Source: Saccharopolyspora oryzae (GTDB lineage Bacteria > Actinomycetota > Actinomycetes > Mycobacteriales > Pseudonocardiaceae). From it: 64,000 nucleotides of DNA. Shown here piece by piece: positions 8,271 through 16,965 of the stretch (the first letter of the stretch is position 1; each line of letters begins with the position of its first letter). A program made the position numbers and the translations under genes. The DNA lies in assembly GCF_027853915.1 (NCBI RefSeq), contig NZ_JAQGLA010000022.1, positions 1 to 64,000 on the forward strand, in the 5' to 3' direction. The notes under the pieces are model-generated. The model was given only the letters and a program-made list of their open reading frames with translations. It was not told the origin of the DNA and made no database searches.

Positions 8271-9244
8271 TGCGCGCACTGGTCACCGGCGCAGCCGGTT
8301 TCATCGGATCGCACCTGGTCGAACAGCTGCTGGTCGACGGGCACCAGGTCATCGGGCTCGACGACCTGAGCACCGGTCGGCGGTCGAACCTGCCCATCGA
8401 GCACCCGGACCTGCAACTGGTGCCGGGCAGCATCCTGGACGCGGCGGTGGTCGACGAGGTGATGGCGGGCGCGGACGTGGTGTTCCACCTGGCCGCAGCC
8501 GTCGGCGCTTTCGTCATCCAGGAGCGCACCCGCCAGGGCCTGCTGACCAACGTGCACGGCACCGAGAACGTGCTCGACGCCGCGGTCCGGCACAACACCC
8601 GCGCGCTGATCGCCTCCACCAGCGAGATCTACGGCAAGAACGCCAAGGTCGGGCTGGTGGAGGGCGACGACCGGGTGATCGGCTCGCCGCTGAAGTCCCG
8701 CTGGACCTACGCCGAGGCCAAGGCCATCGACGAGAGCCTGACCTACTCCTACGTGCGCGAACTCGGCCTCAAAGCTGTGATCGTCCGGTTGTTCAACACC
8801 GTGGGCCCGCGGCAGAGCGGGCGCTACGGGATGGTCATCCCGCGGCTGGTGGCCCAGGCGTTGCAGGGGCGACCGCTGACGATCTTCGGCACCGGGCGGC
8901 AGATCCGCTGCTTCTGCCACGTCGCCGACGTGGTGCCCGCGCTGATCCGCCTGGCGCGGCTGGACCGCGCGCAGGGCATGGCGATCAACCTCGGCAGCAC
9001 CGAGCAGGTGTCCATCGAGGACCTCGCGGCGAGGATCATCGCGATGACCGGATCGCCGAGCACCACGATCCGGGTGCCCTACGAGGAGGCCTACGGGCCG
9101 GGCTACGAGGACCTGCAGCGGCGGGTGCCGGACTGCTCCCGCGCGCGGGAGCTGATCGACTTCCGGCCGCAGCGCAGCCTGGACGACATCATCCGCGCGG
9201 TGATCGACGAACAGGTGCGCACCGGCGAGCCGGCCACGGCGTGA
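8270..9244 (+). CDS. NAD-dependent nucleotide-sugar epimerase/dehydratase
   Basis: A 324-residue extended short-chain dehydrogenase. It has the TGAAGFIGSHL cofactor loop at residues 6-16, the STSEIYG strand, and the catalytic Tyr-Lys pair in YAEAK. Such proteins act as UDP-hexose or UDP-uronate 4-epimerases, decarboxylases or dehydratases. In this operon it may epimerise the product of the UDP-sugar dehydrogenase. Start and preceding stop share bases (TGATG), so translation is probably coupled to the glycosyltransferase. Confidence 0.85.
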   Translation: MRALVTGAAGFIGSHLVEQLLVDGHQVIGLDDLSTGRRSNLPIEHPDLQLVPGSILDAAVVDEVMAGADVVFHLAAAVGAFVIQERTRQGLLTNVHGTENVLDAAVRHNTRALIASTSEIYGKNAKVGLVEGDDRVIGSPLKSRWTYAEAKAIDESLTYSYVRELGLKAVIVRLFNTVGPRQSGRYGMVIPRLVAQALQGRPLTIFGTGRQIRCFCHVADVVPALIRLARLDRAQGMAINLGSTEQVSIEDLAARIIAMTGSPSTTIRVPYEEAYGPGYEDLQRRVPDCSRARELIDFRPQRSLDDIIRAVIDEQVRTGEPATA

Positions 9245-9253
9245 GGGGGCGAC

Positions 9254-10435
9254 ATGCGACCGATCCGGTGGCTGGTCGCGGCCGTGCGCGATCGCCGCGA
9301 GCGGTTCGAGCTGCAGCCGAACGGGCCCGGCGCGGCGCATGGTGTCCGCACCTTCAGCCGCCTCGGCGGGTCGATCTGGCTGCTCGTGCTGATCGCGATC
9401 TCGATCCTGGTGGTGGCCTTCCTTGTGGTGCCCCGCGGCAGCGGCCCGATGGCGCACAGCCCGGCGGTGGTGGCCTCGCTGCCGTTCTGGAACCTGGGCA
9501 ACGGCACCGACGTGGTGGTCCAGCACCGGGACTCGGTCAACGAGGTCTCGCCCTGGATCTACGGGCTGGACCAGGACGGCGGGGTGCTCGAGCAGTACCC
9601 GACGGAGCAGACCGCCGAGGTCGGGCACCGGATCGGGCAGCTGCGCGAGGCCGGGATCCCGATCGTGCCGTCGCTGGCCAACATCACCGACGGCAACTGG
9701 GCTTATGAACCGGTGGCCGCGGTGCTGCACGATCCGGCGCGGCGCCAGCGGCACGTCACCGAGATCGTCGACCTGGTCGAGCGGGAGAACTACGCGGGCA
9801 TCGACATCGACTACGAGAACCTGCGCGCCGGTGATCGCCAGGCCTTCAGCGATTTCGTCGCCGAACTGGGCGGGGCGCTGCACGCGAAGGGCAAGACGTT
9901 GTCGGTGGCGGTGTTCGCCAAGGACAGCGACGCCGGTTACGACGAGCGCAACGTGGCGCAGGACTACGCGGCGATCGGCCGGGTCGCCGACCAGGTCCGG
10001 TTGATGGGCTACGACTACCACTGGAACACCTCGCCGCCCGGTTCGATCGCGCCGATCAGCTGGATCCGCGCGGTGCTGGACTACGCCAAGACCCAGATCC
10101 CGCCCGAGCGGATCGTGCTGGGGGTGCCGCTCTACGGCTACGACTGGGTGGTCGGCGGTGAGGGCACCGGGGTGACCTGGTTGAAGGCGTTCCAGCTGGC
10201 CACCGAGCACGGCGCGAAACCGCAGTACGACGCCGAAACGCAGTCGCCGTGGTTCCGCTACACCGACGGGCAGGGGCGCCAGCACGAGGTGTGGTTCGAG
10301 AACGCGGCGAGTTCGAAGGCGAAGTTCGAGGCGGCGCGGGGCTCGGGCATCGGCGGCGTCTACCTGTGGATGTTCGGCTACGAGGACACCGACACCTGGC
10401 GCGAGCTCGCGCGCAGCATGCCGGTGGCGAAGTGA
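9254..10435 (+). CDS. Membrane-anchored GH18-family glycoside hydrolase
   Basis: A 393-residue protein with a single transmembrane segment at about residues 41-62 (a run of Leu/Ile/Val after a basic N-terminus). The catalytic domain is therefore outside, anchored to the membrane. The domain resembles GH18 enzymes of the YaaH/spore-germination type. NYAGIDIDYENL carries the DxxDxDxE-type signature, with the catalytic acid at E188. GYDYHWN and GVYLWMFGYED follow as expected. These enzymes cut or bind beta-1,4-linked GlcNAc polymers. It sits between the epimerase and the GT2 synthase, which suggests trimming or release of the polymer made by its neighbours. Confidence 0.83.
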   Translation: MRPIRWLVAAVRDRRERFELQPNGPGAAHGVRTFSRLGGSIWLLVLIAISILVVAFLVVPRGSGPMAHSPAVVASLPFWNLGNGTDVVVQHRDSVNEVSPWIYGLDQDGGVLEQYPTEQTAEVGHRIGQLREAGIPIVPSLANITDGNWAYEPVAAVLHDPARRQRHVTEIVDLVERENYAGIDIDYENLRAGDRQAFSDFVAELGGALHAKGKTLSVAVFAKDSDAGYDERNVAQDYAAIGRVADQVRLMGYDYHWNTSPPGSIAPISWIRAVLDYAKTQIPPERIVLGVPLYGYDWVVGGEGTGVTWLKAFQLATEHGAKPQYDAETQSPWFRYTDGQGRQHEVWFENAASSKAKFEAARGSGIGGVYLWMFGYEDTDTWRELARSMPVAK

Positions 10436-10454
10436 CCGGTCGGGGGTGGGTGGG

Positions 10455-11756
10455 ATGGTTCCGTGGTGGCTGCTGGCGATCGCGGTGTTCGGCGCCAACT
10501 TCGCGCTGTGGGGCGTGATCGGGTTGCTGCGCCTGCTGGACAGCTCGGCGCAGCGCTGGCGCGACCGCCGGAGCGCCGGTGATTCGGTGGTGGACCTGAA
10601 CCGGTTCCAGGGCGGGCTCGACGTCGACGACGTCGCGGTGCTGATACCCGCGCACAACGAGGAAGCGGTGATCGTCGACAGCATCGCGGCGATCACCGCG
10701 CTGGTACCGGCGGAGAACGTGCACGTGGTCTCCGACGGATCCACCGATCGCACCGTGGAACTGGCGCGCGAGTGCGGGGTCCAGGTGATCAGCACGGCGC
10801 GCAACGTCGGCAAGGCCGGCGCGCTGAAGGAGGCGATCCGCCGGTTCGCGCTGGTCGAGCGGTACCCGGTGGTGATGCTGCTGGACGCCGACACCCACGT
10901 CCAGCCCGGCGACTTCGACGCGGCGCTGCGGCTCTTCGACGATCCCGAGGTGGTCGCCGTCGCCGGCTGCGTCAAGACGACCTGGCGCGGACGCGGTCTC
11001 GGGGCGATCGGCAAGCTGGTCGCCTTCCACCGGCAGCGGATCTACACCATGACGCAGTACCTGCTGAAGTTCGGCCAGACCTGGCGGCGCACCAACGCCA
11101 CCCACATCGTCCCCGGCTTCGCCAGCCTGTACCGCACCGAGGTGCTGCCGCGCATCGAGGTCAACCCGCCGGGGCTGGTCATCGAGGACTTCAACATGAC
11201 CTTCGAGGTGTACCAGAAGCAGCTCGGGAAGGTGGGTTTCACCCCGGCCGCGGTGGCCGCGACCCAGGACCCGGGCACGCTCAAGGACTACGTGAAGCAG
11301 TGCAAGCGCTGGGCGCTGGGCCTGTGGCAGACGGTGCGGCTGCACCCGCCGCGGGCGAACCTGTTCACCGCCATGCTCGCGTTGCTGCTGCTGGAAATGC
11401 TGACCAGCAGCGTGCTCCTGGTCGTGTTGCCGGTGGTGCTCGTGGCGCTCCTGCTGCCCGCGCTGCTACCCGGCCTGCTCGACGTGCCGGTCTTGGGCGA
11501 GGCGCACCAGTTCGTCAGCGGATTCGCGACACCGTCCGCCCTGCTGTTCGGCGTGCTGATCCCGGACCTGGCGCTGACCTGCATCGTCGCGCTGCTGCAA
11601 CGCCAACCGCGCTACCTGCTGGTCGGCCTGCTGTTCCTGCCGCTGCGCGTGCTCGACGCGGCGATCGCGCTGTACGCGATCCCCGGTGCCTGGCTGACCA
11701 AGTCCTCCGGCCGCTGGCGCAGCCCCGACCGCCACGTGGTGGATCAGAGCGCGTGA
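10455..11756 (+). CDS. Processive membrane glycosyltransferase, GT2 (BcsA/HAS/PgaC-like)
   Basis: A 433-residue synthase-like GT2. One N-terminal transmembrane segment (about 3-25) leads into a cytosolic GT-A domain with IPAHNEE, DGSTD and DADTH for UDP/metal binding, the IEDFNMTFE acceptor motif, and QCKRW at residues 282-286, the QxxRW motif of processive synthases. At least three or four hydrophobic segments follow (about 305-415). Such enzymes polymerise and extrude cellulose, hyaluronan, chitin or poly-GlcNAc. ATG 10455 was preferred over GTG 10446. Together with the CE4 and GH18 genes it resembles the functional set used for poly-N-acetylglucosamine. Confidence 0.87.
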   Translation: MVPWWLLAIAVFGANFALWGVIGLLRLLDSSAQRWRDRRSAGDSVVDLNRFQGGLDVDDVAVLIPAHNEEAVIVDSIAAITALVPAENVHVVSDGSTDRTVELARECGVQVISTARNVGKAGALKEAIRRFALVERYPVVMLLDADTHVQPGDFDAALRLFDDPEVVAVAGCVKTTWRGRGLGAIGKLVAFHRQRIYTMTQYLLKFGQTWRRTNATHIVPGFASLYRTEVLPRIEVNPPGLVIEDFNMTFEVYQKQLGKVGFTPAAVAATQDPGTLKDYVKQCKRWALGLWQTVRLHPPRANLFTAMLALLLLEMLTSSVLLVVLPVVLVALLLPALLPGLLDVPVLGEAHQFVSGFATPSALLFGVLIPDLALTCIVALLQRQPRYLLVGLLFLPLRVLDAAIALYAIPGAWLTKSSGRWRSPDRHVVDQSA

Positions 11757-11778
11757 CCGAGAGCTGGTGGAAGCCGTA

Positions 11779-11813
11779 GGGGCCCGGGCCGCAAGACCTG
11801 CGACCCGGACCCC
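11779..11813. terminator. Bidirectional terminator hairpin
   Basis: A GC-rich inverted repeat (GGGGCCCGGG...CCCGGACCCC, with an inner CGCA/TGCG step) lies between the convergent GT2 and MFS genes. It probably ends transcription from both sides. Confidence 0.7.
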
Positions 11814-11824
11814 TTCGCCGCTGA

Positions 11825-13075
11825 CTAGCGCACCTTGCGGATCCGGGACAGGACGGGCCAGCCGAGCAGCGACAGCACACCGCTGACGAGGAACAGCGCG
11901 GTGTAGTTGTCGCCACCTCCGATGGCGAGGATCGCCGGGGCGGCGAACGGCACCAGCGAGAACGGCAGCGTCAGCGCGATGTTGACGATGCCGAGGTCGC
12001 GGGCGATGTTGTCGCTGTCGGGCAGGGTCGCCATCGCGAAGCTGAGGTAGACGCCCGACATGCTGCCGTAGGCGACGCCGACGAGCGCGATGCCGACGTA
12101 GGCCCAGAGCATGCTGCCGCCGAGGACCATGACCGAGATGCCCACCGCGGCCAGCAGCGCGGCGAACGCGAACGGCGGCTTGCGCCGGTCCATGCGGTCC
12201 GAGATGTAGCCGGAGAGGAAGGACACCGCGGTGTTGACCGCCATCAGCACCAGGTTGGCGAGGAATGCGGCGTTGGCCAGATCGTCGGTGGCGATGTGCA
12301 GCCGGTCCTGCAAGAAGTACACCAGGTAGGTGCTGACGACACCGATGCCGACGGAGATCAGGAACAGCGAGAGCAGGAACCACGCGAAATCGGGGGCCTT
12401 GCGCGGGTTGAACCAGAAGCTGCCGGCGAACTCCTTGGCGCTGAACGGCGGGCGCTGCGCCGCGTCCAGCCGGCGGTCCTTCAGCTGGAGGGCGAACAGC
12501 AGCAGGAAGATCGCCGCGGCGGCGACGGGGATGCCCATCTGCAGCAGCGGATCGGTGGGGAAGAGCTGGACGAAGAAGGTGCCGACCACCACGGAGCCGC
12601 CGCTGGTCATGCCGGCGAGCCCGCCCAGCAAGCCCTGCTGCTCCTCGGGCACCTGATCGCCCAGCACCGCGAAGGTGCCTGCGATGGTGGCGTTGGCGAA
12701 GGCCTGCATCAGCAGCCAGCCGATGATCACACCGGCGAGACCGGTGCTGGTCCCGACGAACACCGCGCCCGCCGCCGTGCCGAGGATGCCGATGACCATC
12801 CACGGGCGGCGCATGCCGAAGCGGCTGGTGGTGCGGTCGCTCAGCCGCCCGAACAGCGGGTTGGCGATGACCGCGACCAGGGTGCCGACGCCGCTGACCA
12901 CCGAGTAGCTGGTGGTCTTGCCCTCCGGGTCGACCTCGCCGACGCGCAGCGCGACCGTGACCATCGCGGGGGTGTTGATGGCCATCCAGATGCCGAAGGT
13001 GGCCAGCGTGAACAGGACGATGAAGCGCGCGCCAACGCGTGGCGGCGCAGCCTCAGCGGTCGATGGTGTGCTCAT
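11825..13075 (-). CDS. MFS transporter (probable sugar or glycoside uptake)
   Basis: A 416-residue protein with about twelve hydrophobic segments. The MFS loop 2-3 signature appears as GRLSDRTTSRFGMRRP and is partly repeated as GYISDRMDRRKP between helices 8 and 9. The ATG at 13075 follows AAGGAG. The gene lies 68 bp downstream of a GH3 glycosidase on the same strand, with a divergent LacI regulator beyond. It therefore probably imports the oligosaccharide or glycoside that the GH3 enzyme cleaves. The substrate itself cannot be read from sequence. Confidence 0.85.
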   Translation of the reverse strand: MSTPSTAEAAPPRVGARFIVLFTLATFGIWMAINTPAMVTVALRVGEVDPEGKTTSYSVVSGVGTLVAVIANPLFGRLSDRTTSRFGMRRPWMVIGILGTAAGAVFVGTSTGLAGVIIGWLLMQAFANATIAGTFAVLGDQVPEEQQGLLGGLAGMTSGGSVVVGTFFVQLFPTDPLLQMGIPVAAAAIFLLLFALQLKDRRLDAAQRPPFSAKEFAGSFWFNPRKAPDFAWFLLSLFLISVGIGVVSTYLVYFLQDRLHIATDDLANAAFLANLVLMAVNTAVSFLSGYISDRMDRRKPPFAFAALLAAVGISVMVLGGSMLWAYVGIALVGVAYGSMSGVYLSFAMATLPDSDNIARDLGIVNIALTLPFSLVPFAAPAILAIGGGDNYTALFLVSGVLSLLGWPVLSRIRKVR

Positions 13076-13143
13076 GGAAGTATCTCCTTTGACCCTGCCA
13101 TGGACGAGTGCGGGAAGTGGACGGGGAGGGGCCTGGGGGTCGA

Positions 13144-14922
13144 TCACTTGCCGTAGCGCAAGCCGAACCCGAACCGGTGCAAGGGATCGCGGGTGTCGAA
13201 CGGGGTGTCCTCGGCGGAAGCGACCACGGCCTCGGCGGAGGAGGGCAGGTCGAACGGCAGGCCGCCGAACGGATCTGCCGCGCCGGTGAGGACGTCGGCG
13301 ACCGCCGCGTCGCTGCTGCCGAAGTCGCCGAGCACGGCGGTGGCGGCCGACTCGACCTCGGCCAGCAACGCGGGCCGTTCCAGGAACACCGCGACCGCGG
13401 TGGGCAGCGTCTCGGCGAGCTGGCGCACCTTCTCGACCGTCTCGGCGGAGAACTCGAGCGTGCCGCGGTGGAAAAAGGACGCGATGCCCTCCTGGTCGGT
13501 TTCGTAAGGGGCGTGCAGCCGCACGACAGCGACGTCGGCGTCCTCGGGAGCGCCGACGATCTCGACGCGACCGGAGAATGCGGCGGGGTCCATGCCCTCG
13601 GCGTACACGCGCGTGCCGTGGCCGAGCGGCAACAGCGGACCGTCGTTCTTCAACAGCACGGTGGAGTCGCGCTGCGCGGCCTCGCCGAGCTCCCGCAGCG
13701 GGGCGGCGCCGACGATCTCGGCGGCCTCGTCCGGATCGACGTAGCGGTGCTCGAAGAGCCCCATGCGGAACTTCTCGCGCAGCACGCGGCGCACGGAAAC
13801 GTCGATGCGCGCCTCGTCGACGCGGCCGTCGCGGACGAGCTCCACGATCAGTTCGGTGCACCGGTCACCGCCGAACTGGTCGACACCGGCGTCGAGGGCT
13901 CGCACGATGCGCTCGGCGGGCGTGCAGTCCTCGAGACCGTAGGCGTTGGGTCCGAAGTGGACGCCGTCCATCGTGGTGGCGTCGACCACGTTCCAGTCGG
14001 TGCAGACGATGCCGTCGAAACCGAGCCGATCGCGCAGCAGGCCCTGCACGACGGGGCGGTTGAAGGCGAAGCCGACCTCGTCCCAGCCGTCGACACCGAT
14101 CGGGCGGCCGTAGTAGGTCATCATCTGCCGGGCACCGGCCTCCAGCGATGCCTCGAAGGGCTGCAGGTGCAGTTCCTGCTGCTGACCCGGGTAGACCTGG
14201 TCGGGGAAGCGGCGGTCGTGGGCGTCCTCGCCGTCCTTCTGCGGGCCGCCGCCGGGGAAGTGCTTGACCATGGCCGCGACCGATTCCGGCCCGGGCGCCG
14301 CGCCCTGCAGACCGCGGATGAAAGCGGCGGTCAGGCGGGCGACGGTGGCGGGGTCCTCGCCGAAGGTGCCGGAGCCGCGGGACCAGCGGGGGTCGCTGAA
14401 GATGTCGGCCATCGGGCCGAGCGCGACGCGGATGCCGAGCGCCAGGTACTCGCGGCGGACGACGTCGGCGTACTCCTCGACGCGCCGCTCGGCGTCGGGC
14501 AGCGCAGCCAGACCCGGGTGCTCGGGCCAGCGGGACATCGCCTGCGTCGACATGCCGGTCAGCGGTGAGGAGAAGACGCCGTGGCGCGGGTCGGTCGACA
14601 CGGTGACCGGGATGCCGAGCCGGGTCGCGGCCGCCTGCTCCTGCAGCCGGTTGTGCCACTGCGCGATCGCACGCGGGTCGGCGCCGTTGATCAGGTTCAT
14701 GTGCGTGATGTGGCGCTCGACGACCAGCTCGTGCGTCGCGGCCATGCCGTAGCCGGGCATCGGCTCCTCGAGCAGCGTGCCGTCGTCGTTCATCAGCGTG
14801 CCCGGGTGGAAGAGCTGGCCGGCCTTCTCCTCGAGGGTCATCCGGGACAGCAGGTCCTCGACGCGCTCGGCGATCGGGGCCCGGGGGTCGAGGTAGCGGG
14901 GATCGGTGGAGGCGGCGGCCAT
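13144..14922 (-). CDS. Glycoside hydrolase family 3 (beta-glucosidase-like)
   Basis: A 592-residue GH3 enzyme with no signal peptide, so intracellular. The (beta/alpha)8 domain contains KHFPGGGPQKDGEDAHDR and the nucleophile Asp at D309 in GIVCTDWN. The second alpha/beta sandwich domain begins near RDSTVLLKNDGPLLPL. The C-terminal fibronectin-like domain of larger GH3 enzymes is missing. ATG 14922 follows TAGGAG; an upstream in-frame ATG at 14955 is unlikely. It probably hydrolyses beta-glycosides brought in by the adjacent MFS transporter, under control of the divergent LacI protein. Confidence 0.88.
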   Translation of the reverse strand: MAAASTDPRYLDPRAPIAERVEDLLSRMTLEEKAGQLFHPGTLMNDDGTLLEEPMPGYGMAATHELVVERHITHMNLINGADPRAIAQWHNRLQEQAAATRLGIPVTVSTDPRHGVFSSPLTGMSTQAMSRWPEHPGLAALPDAERRVEEYADVVRREYLALGIRVALGPMADIFSDPRWSRGSGTFGEDPATVARLTAAFIRGLQGAAPGPESVAAMVKHFPGGGPQKDGEDAHDRRFPDQVYPGQQQELHLQPFEASLEAGARQMMTYYGRPIGVDGWDEVGFAFNRPVVQGLLRDRLGFDGIVCTDWNVVDATTMDGVHFGPNAYGLEDCTPAERIVRALDAGVDQFGGDRCTELIVELVRDGRVDEARIDVSVRRVLREKFRMGLFEHRYVDPDEAAEIVGAAPLRELGEAAQRDSTVLLKNDGPLLPLGHGTRVYAEGMDPAAFSGRVEIVGAPEDADVAVVRLHAPYETDQEGIASFFHRGTLEFSAETVEKVRQLAETLPTAVAVFLERPALLAEVESAATAVLGDFGSSDAAVADVLTGAADPFGGLPFDLPSSAEAVVASAEDTPFDTRDPLHRFGFGLRYGK

Positions 14923-14956
14923 GACGCTCCTAGGCGGTGAGGCGACTCCGAACAAC

Positions 14957-14976
14957 TTCCGGAATCGATTTCGGAA
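14957..14976. promoter_or_regulatory. Probable LacI-family operator
   Basis: TTCCGGAATCGATTTCGGAA is a near-perfect 20-bp dyad (one mismatched pair) centred on ATCGAT, 35 bp upstream of the GH3 start. Two further TTCCGGA(A) sites lie nearer the regulator, at 15056-15063 and 15082-15088. A dyad of this size and centre suits a LacI dimer and could serve both divergent promoters. Confidence 0.6.
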
Positions 14977-15111
14977 ACCGCGTCACAGTAACTCCGCGAC
15001 CTGAGCTCGACAAGACCCTGTGACCTGCATCGCCACTGGTAGATTGGTGCGGGAGTTCCGGAAAGGGCGTCTGGTGCGCAGTTCCGGACCATCGACAGGA
15101 GCGGAGAGGCT

Positions 15112-16206
15112 GTGACGAACACCTGGCGGAGGGGCGCCGCGCACCCCGAGCCGGCTCCTGAGCGCCGCGCCACCATCTCCGACATCGCCGCCGCGGCGGG
15201 CGTCAGCAAGCCGACCGTCTCCCGCGTGCTCAACCAGCGCGGCGATGTCGCACCGGCCACCCGCCGCAAGGTCGAACAGGTCGCGGCCGAGCTCGGCTAC
15301 GTTCCCAGCACGGGAGCCAGGGCGCTGCGCACCGGCAGGCATGGCGCGCTCGGTCTGCTGCTGCCGTCCGAACCGTGGGGCGGACTGGTGGACATCGTCT
15401 ACGGCGTGTCCGAGGAAGCGGCCGCCCGCGCGATGCACGTGATGGTGTTCCCGCTCCCCGCCGGGCGGGCAGCCGAGCGGCAGTTCACCACCAGGACGCT
15501 CCCGCACCTGCCGGTCGACGGGCTAGTCGCGCTCATGCCCGACGACATGGTGCCGCACCAGGGGATCATCCCGCTGTCCGGAGCACCGGTCGTCGCCTTC
15601 GACGACCGCGGCACCCGCCCCGGCATCCCCTACGTGGAAACCACCAACCGCGAAGGGGTGCGCGAGGCGGTCGGCCACCTCGTCGCACACGGCTACCGCC
15701 GCATCGCCTTCGCCAGCGGCACCTCCGGCCTCGCCTTCGCCGAGGCCCGTTACGAGGGCTACTTGGACGGTCTGCGGGACGCCGGCCTCCCGCACGTTCC
15801 GCAACGGGTGCTGCGCAGCGAAGACGACATGCCTTCCGACGACGAGATCCGCGAGCTGCTCACCGCCGAGGAGCCGGACGGGCCGCCGGATGCGGTCGTC
15901 GCGGGGTGGGACGAGATCGCCACCGCCGTCGGCCACGTCGTCCACGAGCTCGGGCTCCGGCTGGGCGCGGACATCGGTCTGATCGGCTTCGACGACCGCC
16001 CCGAGATCGCGCTGATGATCAAGGGCCTGACGACGGTCCACCAGCCGCTGCGTGAAATGGGCCAGACCGCAGTCCGGCTGTTGCTGGAGATCATCGAGCA
16101 CGGCCCCGGCCCCGCCAACGCCACCGTGCCCACGCACTTGGTCGTCCGCGACACCTGCGGCCCCCACGCCGCCGACGGCACGCCCCTGCCCCCCGAGAAG
16201 TCCTGA
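15112..16206 (+). CDS. LacI-family transcriptional regulator
   Basis: A 364-residue regulator. The N-terminal helix-turn-helix is TISDIAAAAGVSKPTVSRVLNQ (about residues 23-44), followed by the hinge helix. The rest is a periplasmic-binding-protein-like ligand domain, with the family's late GLIGFDDRPEIALMIKGLTTVHQPLREMG segment. The GTG start at 15112 follows AGGAGCGGAGAGG. It is divergent from the GH3-MFS pair, and the intergenic region contains repeated TTCCGGAA sites. The simplest reading is that it represses that pair, and perhaps itself, until a sugar ligand binds. Confidence 0.88.
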   Translation: MTNTWRRGAAHPEPAPERRATISDIAAAAGVSKPTVSRVLNQRGDVAPATRRKVEQVAAELGYVPSTGARALRTGRHGALGLLLPSEPWGGLVDIVYGVSEEAAARAMHVMVFPLPAGRAAERQFTTRTLPHLPVDGLVALMPDDMVPHQGIIPLSGAPVVAFDDRGTRPGIPYVETTNREGVREAVGHLVAHGYRRIAFASGTSGLAFAEARYEGYLDGLRDAGLPHVPQRVLRSEDDMPSDDEIRELLTAEEPDGPPDAVVAGWDEIATAVGHVVHELGLRLGADIGLIGFDDRPEIALMIKGLTTVHQPLREMGQTAVRLLLEIIEHGPGPANATVPTHLVVRDTCGPHAADGTPLPPEKS

Positions 16207-16284
16207 CCCGCCAAGCCGTCCCGCACAGGCGTTCTCGTGCGGTTGGACGAGGACTCGGCGCGGCCGTTCGGTCACGCTGGGGCG

Positions 16285-16965
16285 GTGAACGTGTTGCGAC
16301 TGCTCATGGTCGACGACCACGTGATGCTCGCCGAGGCGCTCAGCGCCAGGCTGGCCGAGGTGACCGACCTGTGGGTCGTGGGGCACTGCGCCACCAGCGA
16401 TCCGCGACTGTCCGATGTGGTGCGCCAGACCAGACCCGACGTGCTCACCGTCGACGTCGAACCCGCCGGGGCGGGCACCGGGCGCCTGCTGGCCCAGCTG
16501 CAGCGGATCCGGCCCAGCACGGCGATCGTCGTGCTCACCGGTGTCCGCGAACCGGGCCAGGCCATCGCGGCGGCCCGCGCGGGCGTGGCGGCCTGGGTGC
16601 CCAAGGAGCGGAGCTTCGAGGAGCTCACCGAGGTGCTGCTGGGCGTGTGCCGCGGGCACAGCTGGTATCCGCCGGACCTGCTCGGCCCGGTGTTGCGGGA
16701 ACTGCGCGAGGACGCCGTGCGCGCCGGTGAGCGCAACGGCCCGCTGGACGTGCTCAGCGACCGGGAGCGGGATGTGCTGACCCGCATGGTCAACGGCAAG
16801 CGCGGGGCGCAGATCGCCGAAGACCTGCTGATCTCCGCCGAAACCGTGCGCACGCACACCCGCAGCATCCTGGCCAAGCTGCAGGTGCACAGCCAGCTGG
16901 AAGCGGTCAGCCTCGCCTGCTCGGCCGGCCTGCGGGCCGACGACGAACCGGACCTCGTCCGGTGA
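16285..16965 (+). CDS. LuxR/NarL-type response regulator
   Basis: A 226-residue protein with a receiver domain and a C-terminal LuxR helix-turn-helix. The receiver keeps the acidic pair (MVDDH, near residue 8), the phosphoacceptor Asp at about D57 in LTVDVEP, and the conserved Lys in VPKERS. The DNA-binding domain is LSDRERDVLTRMVNGKRGAQIAEDLLISAETVRTHTRSILAKLQVHSQLEA. The GTG start at 16285 has only a weak ribosome site. The next gene, a glycosyltransferase, overlaps its stop by 4 bases, which links the regulator to cell-surface sugar work. Confidence 0.83.
   Translation: MNVLRLLMVDDHVMLAEALSARLAEVTDLWVVGHCATSDPRLSDVVRQTRPDVLTVDVEPAGAGTGRLLAQLQRIRPSTAIVVLTGVREPGQAIAAARAGVAAWVPKERSFEELTEVLLGVCRGHSWYPPDLLGPVLRELREDAVRAGERNGPLDVLSDRERDVLTRMVNGKRGAQIAEDLLISAETVRTHTRSILAKLQVHSQLEAVSLACSAGLRADDEPDLVR

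Noticed and set aside
1606-11756. A lipopolysaccharide or classical Wzx/Wzy capsule locus
   Set aside because: No flippase, polymerase, copolymerase or outer-membrane export gene is visible, and the organism appears Gram-positive.
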